The notes under the pieces: model-generated
Databases searched by the model: none
Told to the model about the DNA's origin: nothing
What the model saw: the letters and a program-made list of their open reading frames with translations, nothing else
Part shown: piece after piece, positions 27,762 through 37,169 of the stretch
Layout of the letters: each line of letters starts with the position of its first letter
Numbering within the stretch: the stretch's first letter is position 1
Assembly: GCA_019248075.1 (NCBI GenBank)
Contig: JAEHHG010000006.1
Coordinates: 1-37,986, forward strand
Length of the DNA: 37,986 bases
Direction of reading: 5' to 3'
Origin: Candidatus Gracilibacteria bacterium S5_H10
GTDB lineage: Bacteria > Patescibacteriota > Gracilibacteria > Absconditabacterales > Absconditicoccaceae
Program-made: the position numbers and the translations under genes

Positions 27762-28028
27762 TTACTCTGAAGTAGTTATACCAGAAAGCAACTGTTGGAT
27801 TTTTTGAGTAGCTTCTTCTTTACTTACTTCAGGAAGCTCATTAGCAACAGTACCAGTAGTTTCATCAGTGATTCAAGATTCTGTAACTGCTCATGAAAGC
27901 GATCAATCCTGATTAGCAGTATTTTTATTTCCTCAAAGATACAATACAGAAATAAGTCATGTAGAAAGAAGGAAAACAGCCAAAATAATAATAATAAAAA
28001 TTTTTAATACACTTTTTTTTGCTGACAT
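27762..28028 (-). CDS. Small membrane-anchored hypothetical protein, 88 aa
   Basis: ATG 28026-28028 begins MSAKKSVLKIF, followed by one strong hydrophobic helix (IIIILAVFLLSTGLISVLYL, about residues 12-31). A Ser/Thr/Asn-rich extracellular-type tail of about 55 residues ends in a short helix (KEEATQKIQQLLSG). Several Gly are UGA. It looks like a signal-anchor protein exposed at the surface. It lies 29 bp upstream of the AlaX-like gene. Function unknown. Confidence 0.75.
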
Positions 28029-28124
28029 GATAATAGATATATAATAAATAAAAGATAACGTATATGGTATAATTTTAGATAATCTTTTCAATAATAATTC
28101 TCTTTTTCTATAATAGAAACAAAA

Positions 28125-28331
28125 CTATTTTTCTGAAGTTGTTGATTCTATAGTAAGCAGATATAACAAACTAGCCTTTGCTTTTTTTTCAAAATCTTTT
28201 TTAATAGGAATTAAAGAACTAGCAAGCTCATTATCTATTCTTGCAGTTGCCTCACGAGATAAAGTAGCAACTTTTCACTCATCTGCCATTTTTTTAATAA
28301 TTTGTTGTGCTATTCATTCCAGCTTGACCAT
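28125..28331 (-). CDS. Small helical hypothetical protein, 68 aa, downstream of aspS
   Basis: ATG 28329-28331 to TAG 28125-28127, beginning MVKLEGIAQQIIKKMADEGK. It is entirely helical and charged, with no Cys and no membrane segment. Two TGA-Gly are present (GIAQ and DEGKVA). It starts 21 bp after the aspS stop on the same strand, so it is likely co-transcribed. It has no recognisable family. Confidence 0.68.
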
Positions 28332-28352
28332 AGTGAATACAATACAATAAAA

Positions 28353-30113
28353 TTATTTTTCTTTTGGTAAATTCAATGAGATATGCAATTCATCCAATTG
28401 ATTTTGATCGACATTAGATGGTGCTCACATCATGACATCTTGAGCTCTTCATGATTTAGGGAACGCATAGACTTCCCTGATATTTTCTTCATCCTTGAGG
28501 ATCATCAACAATCTATCAAATCCAATAGCAAATCATCCATGAGGTGGCGGTCAGAATTGGAATGCTTCATACATCGCTCAAAACTTTTGTTTTATTTCTT
28601 CTTCTCCTCTACCGACTAATTTGAATGCTTCCAAAAGTAATTCTGGATCATGATTACGAATAGAACCGGAAAGAATTTCATATCCATTACAAGAGAGATC
28701 ATATTGTTCTGAATATATTTCTAATTTGTTAGGATTTTTTAAAGCTTCTCGACCTCATTTTACGATAGAAAATGGATTGTGGCAAAAGTCCAGTTTTCCT
28801 TCATCATCCATTTCAAACATAGGGAAATCTTCTATTCGACAGAAGGAAAGATCGTCTTTATCGATAGTAAGATATTTGTCTCTAATAAATATTCTTAATC
28901 TTCCAAGCGCTGTAGTAACCACATCGTAACTATCAGCGACAAAAAGAACGGTGTCTCACTCTTTCGCTCCTGTTTTGGTTTTGATAGTTTCAATTTCTTC
29001 AGGACTGAGGAATTTAGCGATAGAGCCTTTCACTCCTTCAGCATCGAAACTTATATATGCTAGTCACTTCGCTTTATTTTTCTTCACTTCTTCCGTAAGT
29101 TCATCAGCTTCTTTTCTGCTGAGAATCTTATTTTCAAATTTCATCGCTTTGATAGATCACGCATTAGCTACAGTATCCTTGAAAACAGAAAATCATGAAT
29201 TGATAAAATCTTGAGTCATTTCAACGAGTTCCATACCAAATCTCAAATCAGGTTTGTCACTTCCGTATTGATCAACCGCTTCTCTATGTTTGAGTCTTTT
29301 GAATGCCACAGTAATCTTTTTATGTGGAGAAAGTGTTGGAATAAGCGTATTCAAATATCATTCAACTACAGCATAGACATCTTCCTGATTGACGAACGAC
29401 ATTTCGCAATCGATTTGATAGAACTCACAAGAATGCCTATCTGCTCTAGGATCTTCATCTCTAAAACATGGAGCTATCTGGAAATATTTATCGATACCTC
29501 CTACCATAAGCAATTGCTTGTATTGCTGTGGAGCTTGAGGTAAAGCATAGAATTGTCCAGGATTGATTCTTGAAGGAATAAGATAATCTCTCGCTCATTC
29601 AGGAGAAGAAACCGTAAAAATAGGAGTCTGGACATCGATGAATCATTTTTCGCTGAATCGATTTCTCGTAAAGGTAAGCATTTTGGATCTGAATGTTACA
29701 TTATCAAGCACTTTCCTTCTTCTGAGATCAAGATATCTGTATTTGAATCTATTTTCTTCGCTGGTATTTGGCTCGTCAACAATAGAAAATGGCAAAAGCT
29801 TAGCTTTGGTCAAAACTTTGATATCACTTGCGATAATCTCTATTTCTCCTGTAGCCATATCCTTGTTTATCATAGTATCTGGCCTAGCGATAACTTTACC
29901 AGTAATCTGCAAGACATATTCAGATTTCATTTCAGGCAATTCCAACGATGATTGTGCTGGATCATGAGTAATCTGAGTAATACCATATCTATCACGAAGA
30001 TCGATAAACGTCATTCATCCAAGATTTCTAATTTTATTCACCCATCCACAAAGAGTCACTTGGTTTCAAACATTTTTAGCTGTCAATTCTCAGCAGGTAT
30101 GCGTACGATACAT
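28353..30113 (-). CDS. aspS: Aspartyl-tRNA synthetase
   Basis: A class II synthetase of 586 aa, the normal bacterial length. The anticodon-binding OB domain has [25 protein letters not shown]. The catalytic core has [68 protein letters not shown] (motif 2) and [15 protein letters not shown] (motif 3). The bacterial GAD insertion is present ([17 protein letters not shown]). More than 20 Gly appear to be UGA, including in motif regions. Start ATG 30111-30113 (MYRTHTCGEL) fits the family. It could be discriminating or non-discriminating, which I cannot decide by eye. Confidence 0.97.
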
Positions 30114-30137
30114 TATCAATCAATTTGAAAAATAAAG

Positions 30138-30182
30138 AAAAAGAGTAACAGATACATAATATGTATACAATTACTCCTTTTT
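30138..30182 (-). terminator. Terminator between RND transporter gene and aspS
   Basis: AAAAAGAGTAA (30138-30148) and TTACTCCTTTTT (30171-30182) form a stem with an inner palindrome ATACAT-AAT-ATGTAT. It is followed by T on either strand and so may act in both directions. Confidence 0.75.
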
Positions 30183-30204
30183 ATCAAGAAATTATAAAGA
30201 ATTA

Positions 30205-33200
30205 TTATTTATGATACTCTTTATTTACCAAATTCATCAAAGACGGGATATAGAGCAAAGTTATAAAGAATGAAACAACAAGTCATCAGATAAATCCTAT
30301 TGCCATAGATCAAAACAATTCATCCTTCATAGCAAGTATAACCAATCATGTTATCGTCACTGCTTTCGTCAAAAAGATAGGAATAAATCTCTCTGCTATA
30401 CTCTGCTGGAAACTATCAACAACAGACATTCATTTCTCTTCATAATAATATTTGAAATCCTCGATATGGATCAATGCTTGATTGACTCAAACTCCCATAA
30501 CTCAAAAGACACCTATCATAGCTGGAAACGTTAGATCAAATCATGTCAACGCAAGAATGATAATAGTTCATCATATAGACAAAAACACACTGGAGACGAT
30601 GACGATGGAATATTTAATATTATTGAACTGAATTATCAACACGAGAATCATCAAAACAAGTCAGATTAGCATGGCTTTACTAAGATCTTGTGAACTTTGT
30701 GTCTGAGAAGCTATATCTCCCGCACTAGTTTTTTGCAATCATTCAGGCAAAGGATGTTTTTTGATAATCTCATCAATAGCGACGGTAATATCACTCAATG
30801 CAACACTATCCATCTTATCAGCTTGGATAGAAATATTTCTTTTTCCATCTTCTCTGGTAATAGCATTGATCTCTGCTTGTAATTGTTTTTCTTTTATGAT
30901 TTGTTCAAGCGTCACTTTACCTATTTGGGTTTGCTCTACAGGAATATCTGTAGAAAGAAATGCTTGCAACGACAACACTTCATCACCAAAATCTGAAAAC
31001 TCTTTGATCTGGACACCGTTAGATTCATAAGCAGCATTTTTTAAAGCAATCAATGGTGTGACTGTAGACAAACTAATTATTCACAATGATTTTGCTTTGT
31101 TTTCATCCAACACATAGACAATTTTTCCATTGGTATATTCTATAGAAATACCGACATTGAACACTCCAGGGATAGCTTTGATATCAGGCAATATTTCTTG
31201 GACATATTCATTGATCTGTTGATAATCATCACCCACGATATTGAAAGCAATTGGTTTACCTCATTCACCTCAAGCTTGAAGAGTAAAAGAGGAAATATCT
31301 ATAATGAATGCATAGTTTTCCTTGAGTGCAGAAAGCAACTCTTTTTGCATTTTTTCAACAATCTGATAAGAGGCAAGGTCTCTCTCTTCCGTATCTACTA
31401 ATCTAATAGTAAACGAACTAACATTGCTTCCTATTTTTCACGCTCATTGAAGCGAATATCATTGTCCAAGATCGATAGTAACATCTTTGACAATATTAGG
31501 AAGTGCCGTTTCAAAATATTTGAGCGTTGCTTTAGCTACTTTGGAAGTATATTCTTGATTTTGCTGAAGGCTGATTCCTGGAGAATAGTTAAGATTTATC
31601 CAAACATTATTAGAATCGATATTTCCCATAAAAGAAAATTTAACTATTCATAAAGGGATCAAAGACAAAGCTCAGACAAAAAATACAAGGAACATAAAAA
31701 CAATTCATCTGGATCACCATCTGGTTCTATTCCTACGATGATATCGATCTGCAAATCTACGTCCAGTTTTCTCCAAAAAAGACAAAGAAGATGAAGGATG
31801 ATATTCAGCTCACGATCTGAAAAAAAACAAAGCAAGTACAGGCAGAATAAACATAGTCACTAACAAAGAAATAGCTAGATTGGAAATAATAGTAACCGGC
31901 ATAGATCTAATGTATTCACCGATAATTCCCGTCAATCAGAAGTAAAGCGGGATAAAGATGACGATCGTCGTCAGTGTTCAGAAAAATATTGCTTTCCCAT
32001 AATTTTTAATGGAATCAGCGATTGCTTGCCGAATATTTCCAGCAAACTTTTGAAGTCCAACGACAATTCATTGCGTTATCACAATCAAATTATCAATCAT
32101 AATTCCTAGAACTAAGATCAAAGCAAAAGAAACAATATTATTGAAACTATATCAAATAGCTTTGAGATAAATGAAGTTGCCGAGATACACAACAAGAAAT
32201 GATAGCATGATTAACCAAGATGATCTCCATCCAAGAAATAAGAGAATGATACAAAACACAAGCAGTGCAGTCTCCCAAAAATTTTCTATAAAAAGACCAT
32301 AGGTCTTCTGTATGCTTTCTTTTTCAGAAAGCGTTTCTACAAACTGCAAATTAGGTGCAGTCTTAGCATATACTGTTACAACCTCTTTCAATTCATCTAT
32401 AAAAGAATCGAGACTATATCAAGGAGATTTTTTTATCTGAAAAGATAAAGCATTTTGAGTTACCCCTCACGAAAGATCGACAATAGAAAATGATTTTTTT
32501 TCTGATGCTTTATATCAGAGATATATGGTAGCTACATCTTTGAGTTTGATAGTTTTTCCTGCAACATTGAGAAGATCATATTCTTTGAGTTGATCAATCA
32601 ATCCAGTAAGATCAGTAGAATAATTGGTTATTTCAAAAGAATAAAGTTTGCCAGCGACATCTTTTTTATCGACAGGAAATTTTACAAATGCGCTTTTCAA
32701 TTGATTGACAGCAAGCGAAAAATCAAGTTCCAATAAAGCAAGTTTTTTAGCATCAAAAGCAATCTTGATCTCTTGAATAGGTTTACCTATAATAGAAACA
32801 TCAGAAACTCAAGGGACGGATTGTATTTGATCTTCCAATATTTTGAGCTGTTGATACATGACTTGCGTAGGTATATCTCCAGCAACAGAAAACGAATACA
32901 CAGGAGAATCATTAATATCTATTTTTTTGAAAGTAGGATATTTTACATCAGAAGGAAGTGTAGGATATACCTGATCAATAACAGATTTCAAATCATTAGT
33001 AGCATCGACATCGCTTTTGGATACATCAAATTCTATCATAATAGTCCCAAAATTATAATAGCATGATGAAGTAACATGTTTGACTGCAGTAATAGATTTG
33101 ATTTTTTGCTCCAAAGGAATGACTACTTGCTCCTCTATCGAAGCTGGGTCTGCACCCAAATAACTGAAACTGATATAATAATACGGGATATTGATTGACG

Positions 33201-33306
33201 GCTGTGCTTCCTTTGGAATCGTAAAAATACTCATCGCACCATAGACCGCTACGAATACCGTAAACACCAATATCGCTACTTTGTTCTTTTTCAGGAAATT
33301 AACCAT
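30205..33306 (-). CDS. RND-family efflux transporter (AcrB/MexB-like)
   Basis: The 1033-aa membrane transporter has full RND length. The N-terminal helix is followed by FTIPKEAQPSINIPYYYISFSYLGADPASIEEQVVIPLE. Porter-domain repeats and about twelve membrane helices follow, including IVSFALILVLGIMIDNLIVI (TM4) and FPAMIGVFGVMGVGVNQALIHIED (TM10). The proton-relay pair of AcrB TM4 (Asp-Asp) is Asp-Asn here, and the TM10 Lys is not evident, so the energy coupling may differ. The ATG at 33304-33306 is preceded by an in-frame TTG. Many Gly are UGA. It is 23 bp downstream of the adaptor gene, forming a tandem pump operon. Confidence 0.93.
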
Positions 33307-33329
33307 CAAAATAAACTATGAATAAAACT

Positions 33330-35036
33330 TTATTGCACTATTTCATCTCATATATTCAAACCACTTATTATCTGAACATATTCACCATTAATATCACCAA
33401 GATTCACATATATATTTTGAATTCACGATCAGATTTTTTTTCTGACTAAATTACCTTCAAGTCTCGGACTGATATATTGCAATGGGATCCAGATATCATT
33501 TTTGTCTGCAGATTGTGATAAAGTAATCGAAACCCTTTCATTTTCTTTGACTGCAAAATTTACTACCGGTATCTCATAGATATAATTTTGTGTTGTTGGA
33601 TCCTTGTACGGATATTCATACAATACAATTCATGTTCAAAGAAATTGTCCCCACTGATCGGCAATAGCGACTTTACTTCCTAGAGCTAATCTTTGATACG
33701 AAAATATTTGGATACTGGTATTGGAAGCATCAGTCGGAGTAATTTGACAAAGCAACGTATTCGGTGCAAGCTTATTATCTTCACCAAGCGCTCTCATTTT
33801 AACGATTCATTCTACTCATGCATACAACACTTCTCATTGAAGCGAATTAGAGAGCACAGCAATATTTTGCTGCAAAGTAAGCAATTGGTTTTTAAGCGAC
33901 ATGAGCTGAAGAGATTGATTTTGATCTGCTGCATCTAATTGATTTGCTAAAGTCTTTTGTGCTAATTGGAGACTCGCTTTCTGATTATCGATTTGCAGTT
34001 TTGTAGATTCAGCAGTATTATCATTGAAATTGTCGGTATTAGTATCTAGTGTCTTGATCTGACTATTGTAGGTATTTTTTAGAGAATCATAGGAAGAAGC
34101 TAAAGTATCAAACGCTGATTTACTTCAAACAAATGTTGTAGCCAAAGTCGTAAACGTAGTATACAATCCGTCTATAGATGTTCACATGCTACTAGATTGT
34201 GGAAGATTCGTCGATGGTGTTGTTGCGTTGACACTACTTGCGACCAGCGTCATAAAATCAGAAAAATCATTCAAATATGCAGAAAATTCTGAAGCACTCA
34301 TAGTATCAGAGATTTTAGTTTTCAGTCTTGAATATTCTGACAAGACTTCTTGTTTAAGTGTAGGATCCTTATCAGAGAGAGTAAAATTGGTACTAGTAAA
34401 TACATCGTTTACTTTTTTCAAAGCATCTTTTATCATAATAAGATATTGTTTATACGTATTGGATATACTGGTTTTCATCTTATCTAGATCAACGTTTTTC
34501 GAAGTTTTCAATGTCTCATATTGCTGATCCAAAAGATCTTCTTGATATGCTAATGAAGATTTCGTATATCATTCAGTCTTATCTAGATTTGCAAGCAATG
34601 TAGAATTATTATCGTACTGATCACGAAGCATAGTTTGCTGAATAGCCAAAGTATCTTCTGTGAGAGAAAAGATAGTCGTAAGATTACTCAATTGTTCCTC
34701 AAGCGCAGAAAGTTGAATAGCTGAATTTTGATACGTAAGATCACCCTCATTGGGCGTGATTTTTGCGATAATGGTATTTTTAGATACCTGTTTTCATGGC
34801 TGACAATTAATATAATCAAGCATACCTCATCTATTACTTACAATATTTTTAATAGTATCAGCAAAAACAGTTCCATACATAGTTGTTTGAAAAAACTGAG
34901 AAGCTCCTACAGTATAAGTCGTAGTGAATCCTTGAACAGATCAAGTAGATAGCACCGTATCATCGATTTTTTGTCAGCACCCAGCGATAAAAAAAAGGGA
35001 AGCAGAAGCAATGAATAAGAGAGAAAAACGTCTCAT
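33330..35036 (-). CDS. Membrane-fusion (HlyD/RND periplasmic adaptor) lipoprotein
   Basis: The 568-aa protein has a lipoprotein signal MRRFSLLFIASASLFFIAGC, the residue after the Cys being a UGA-Gly. A biotinyl-lipoyl-like half (NIVSNRGGMLDYINCQPGKQVSKNTIIAKI) is followed by a very long coiled coil of about 250 residues. The second lipoyl half and beta-barrel segments come next, ending VKENERVSITLSQS and VQIISGLNIGDEIVQ. Such adaptors couple RND pumps to their partners. The coiled coil is longer than in AcrA-type adaptors. ATG 35034-35036 was chosen because it starts directly with the signal peptide. An in-frame ATG 12 bp upstream is possible. Confidence 0.88.
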
Positions 35037-35062
35037 CGTTAGTATCATAAAGTTAAAAGGTT

Positions 35063-35098
35063 GTTTTATCATTTTATCATTTTATCATTTTATCATTC
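35063..35098. repeat. TTTTATCAT tandem repeat overlapping the AbrB gene end
   Basis: Four near-identical copies of TTTTATCAT lie here. On the minus strand the distal copies encode the last codons (-NDKMIKG-stop) of the AbrB-like gene, and the proximal copies lie in the gap before the adaptor gene. Confidence 0.75.
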
Positions 35099-35304
35099 AT
35101 TTCAGCATGAATATACTGGAGAAACTTAGGAACATCATCAGACTTGATCATGCCTATCGCAATATCTCACTTAGAAATAACCATCAAATCATCACCAGGT
35201 TTTATATTCAGAAGCTTCCTCACATCTTTGGGGATAACAATCTGAGATTTAGGTCAGACGGTAGCTTTACCATGCATCTTTACAGTTAAATCACAAGAAA
35301 CCAT
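35074..35304 (-). CDS. AbrB/SpoVT (MazE-like) DNA-binding protein
   Basis: The 76-aa protein has a swapped-hairpin AbrB domain: KMHGKATVGPKSQIVIPKDVRKLLNIKPGDDLMVISKGDIAIGMIK. VGPKSQ and SKGD contain UGA-Gly. Start ATG 35302-35304 adds MVSCDLTV, and an internal ATG (35275-35277) is the alternative. It heads the adaptor-RND operon and is a plausible transcriptional regulator of the pump. No toxin gene is adjacent, which argues against an antitoxin role. Confidence 0.85.
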
Positions 35305-35393
35305 AAACAACAGTTGAGTAATAAAAGTTGGAAAAGTTTTACTAGACTATATTTTTATACAATAAAGTCAACACAAATATAAATATAAAAAAT

Positions 35394-35417
35394 AAAAGAC
35401 GGCATAAACCGTCTTTT
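35394..35417. terminator. Bidirectional-type terminator
   Basis: AAAAGACGG (35394-35402), loop CATAAA, CCGTCTTTT (35409-35417). It ends the small membrane protein transcript on the minus strand just upstream of the AbrB gene. Confidence 0.85.
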
Positions 35418-35442
35418 TGAGATATAATATTAATATGAATGT

Positions 35443-35835
35443 TTAGATTTTCATTAATGCTATCCAAGTGAGGAACGCAGCAAAAAGTACACAAATGATT
35501 CCTAACAAAATAGTTCATGATGGATTTTTGTAGAACATTTTATATTTTTTCTGTCCCCAGATAGGAAATCGCAACAAAATCAATCATTTTACCAATGAAA
35601 TGTATCCAAAAATAGAGAAAGTCATTGCCCAACCTTGATTAAATTTTTGATATACCGTTAAAAAGAGAAATCAGATAATCATAGTAAGAAATGCTCGAAC
35701 CCTTACAATATCCAAATTTTTCAAAAGTTTCTCCATGATAGACATAAACTTTTTCGGAGAAAAAATCATAGGCAAAGCAAATGCCAGGATAAAAAACGAT
35801 GTCCATACCAGGAGAAGTTGTGGGAAATCAAACAT
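35443..35835 (-). CDS. Small polytopic membrane protein, 130 aa, unknown
   Basis: ATG 35833-35835 to TAA 35443-35445 with three TGA-Gly. Four hydrophobic segments are visible: LLLVWTSFFILAFALPMIF, VRAFLTMIIGFLFLTVY, MTFSIFGYISLVKGLILL and TILLGIICVLFAAFLTWIAL. A cytoplasmic loop with SPKKFMSIMEKLLKNLD follows the first. It lies 27 bp after the HIT gene on the same strand, and a terminator lies about 25 bp past its stop. No family is recognised. Confidence 0.78.
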
Positions 35836-35862
35836 GAAAATATAGTAAAAAAATAAAACTAC

Positions 35863-36282
35863 TTACAAAGCTTTCAAATCATCAGCGATTTTTTGTAACT
35901 CATCAGTAGTATAGTTTTGAACTTTAGTTTGCCATCGATCATTCATATGTAATCAATCATTTTCATAACGAGGGACAAGATGAAGATGGAAATGGAAAAC
36001 ACTCTGCTCTGCATCCTTACCAGAAGCATTTACCAGGTTCACTCCGCTTGCTCACAAAATTCTTTTCATTCCAGGTGCAAGACGCTTTGCCGTTAGCATT
36101 ATTTTTTGTACTAGTGTCTCATCGATATCAAAGATATCTTGATAATGAACTTTTGGTATGATCAAGCAATGTCATTTTCTCAAAGGATGGATATCCAAAA
36201 AGACAAAAACATCCTCATCTTCCCAAATTTTCAAACTTGGTATTTCGCCAGCGACAATCTTACAAAATAGACAATCTGACAT
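35863..36282 (-). CDS. HIT-family nucleotide hydrolase
   Basis: The 139-aa protein has the histidine-triad motif HFHLHLVPR (HxHxHxx). It also has the N-terminal CLFCKIVAGEIPS, EDEDVFVFLDIHPLRKGHCLIIPK and GVNLVNASGKDAEQSVFHFH segments typical of HINT/Fhit-like bacterial proteins. CxxC at residues 4-7 may bind zinc with downstream His. It probably hydrolyses adenosine 5'-phosphoramidates or dinucleoside polyphosphates. Three Gly are UGA (RKGHC, ILGAS, NDGLH). Its own promoter lies just upstream. Confidence 0.95.
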
Positions 36283-36314
36283 ATAGACATTGATAAATTG
36301 ATAAAAGTACTACT

Positions 36315-36342
36315 ATTTTAGTATTTTATAGTATATTTTCAA
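36315..36342 (-). promoter_or_regulatory. Putative promoter of the HIT gene
   Basis: On the minus strand, TTGAAA (complement of 36337-36342) and TAAAAT (complement of 36315-36320) are 16 bp apart, 33 bp upstream of the ATG. Confidence 0.45.
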
Positions 36343-36345
36343 GCA

Positions 36346-36371
36346 AAGAAAAAAATCGCATTGGAGCGATT
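36346..36371 (-). terminator. Minus-strand terminator with no gene upstream of it
   Basis: On the minus strand, AATCGC-TCCAAT-GCGATT (36371 down to 36354) is followed by T6-7. No convincing minus-strand protein gene lies to its right, which suggests that a non-coding RNA is transcribed from the 36375-37000 region. Confidence 0.65.
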
Positions 36372-36470
36372 ATAAGGGAAAGGAAGAAGTCCAAAAAATA
36401 AATCATTGCAGCCAACAGCATACAGAGATAAACTCTGAACTAAACCCATAGAACAAATACTATAATTAAT

Positions 36471-36818
36471 ATGATACTATTAGCATATCATAATAACGTT
36501 GAAGTAAAAGACATACAGGAATTAGTAGATTGAGCGATGATAATCGGTAAGGATTACCAAAGTATTCATGACCTTCTTCCTATAAAATATGGTAACAAAA
36601 CTAACATATTATATTGAGAGAAGATGGTAAGGAAAGGAAGAGGGAACGAGAATATGAAACGCCAAGAAACCTAATACCTACTATATGATAGCAAAATACA
36701 AGGTTCTGTCCATTTAAAGATGGACATAGCAAACGCGATACAAGCAAAATATACACAGAGGTATAGACCAGTTTTTGACAATACCGTAGAACTAATGAAG
36801 AGTATAAGCAGTAAATAA
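36471..36818 (+). pseudogene. Possible degenerate coding sequence, low confidence
   Basis: One frame from ATG 36471 is open through two UGA-Gly for 67 codons (MILLAYHNNVEVKDIQELV...) to a TAA at 36672-36674. The same frame then continues open for a further 47 codons (YLLYDSKIQGSVHLKMDI...) to TAA 36816-36818. No family is recognised. It could be a gene broken by the TAA, or chance openness of a region that encodes RNA. Confidence 0.2.
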
Positions 36819-37116
36819 AAGCCTTAATGCTACAAAAGGAATAAATAATAGGCGATTTTATTTTTGTTTTTGTGTAGCAGCTTTTAGATACGAAACCTAT
36901 AGGATACAGCATTAGAATAGAGTAAGTATGCTGGTAGTGCATCGCATTATAGTCATATACAAGACCTTCTTCCTACAATAAGTATACTCACAATCACAAA
37001 TAATGCAAATTTTCAAATACTTTTTTATCTAGCAAACTATGACATAATTGAGCAAGCATGAATTACTCATTACGAATTGAAAACAAGAGTCGTTTTTCTA
37101 TATATAGACAGAATTA

Positions 37117-37161
37117 CGACATTTTATCGTTCGCTCAAGCGAACCTTTATCATTTTATCAT
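37117..37161. repeat. Palindrome plus TTTATCAT repeats upstream of glyS
   Basis: ATTTTATC precedes the perfect palindrome GTTCGCT-CA-AGCGAAC (37129-37144). Two to three TTTATCATT units follow, ending 9 bp before the glyS ATG. It shares the TTTATC-G..C.. core with the tract at 21752-21831. Confidence 0.65.
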
Positions 37162-37169
37162 TCTACATT

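Larger units (their letters stand above)
36283..37169. other. Long stretch without a confident gene; candidate structured RNA region
   Basis: Signals seen: a minus-strand terminator (36346-36371); GGAAGAAGTCC (36382-36392), whose near complement GACCTTCTTCC recurs at 36570-36580 and 36963-36973; a TGTCCAT / ATGGACA hairpin (36707-36726); and a TGCTACA..TGTAGCA arm pair (about 36828-36878). There is also a palindrome GTTCGCT-CA-AGCGAAC (37129-37144), and a TTTATCAT tract runs up to glyS. No tRNA, rRNA, tmRNA or RNase P RNA signature was certain by eye. Confidence 0.5.

Noticed and set aside
36601-36942. Minus-strand 113-codon frame rich in Cys/Ser/Tyr
   Set aside because: No motif or start signal. 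Composition looks like the complement of AT-rich DNA, and it overlaps a candidate RNA region.
36375-36980. RNase P RNA or tmRNA on either strand
   Set aside because: Fragments such as GGAAGAAGTCC and ACAGAAC resemble conserved regions, but order, spacing and the remaining core motifs do not fit well enough to call.
36283-37169. tRNA genes
   Set aside because: No GGTTCRANYCC T-arm with a matching acceptor stem was found here or in the other intergenic gaps, by eye on both strands.
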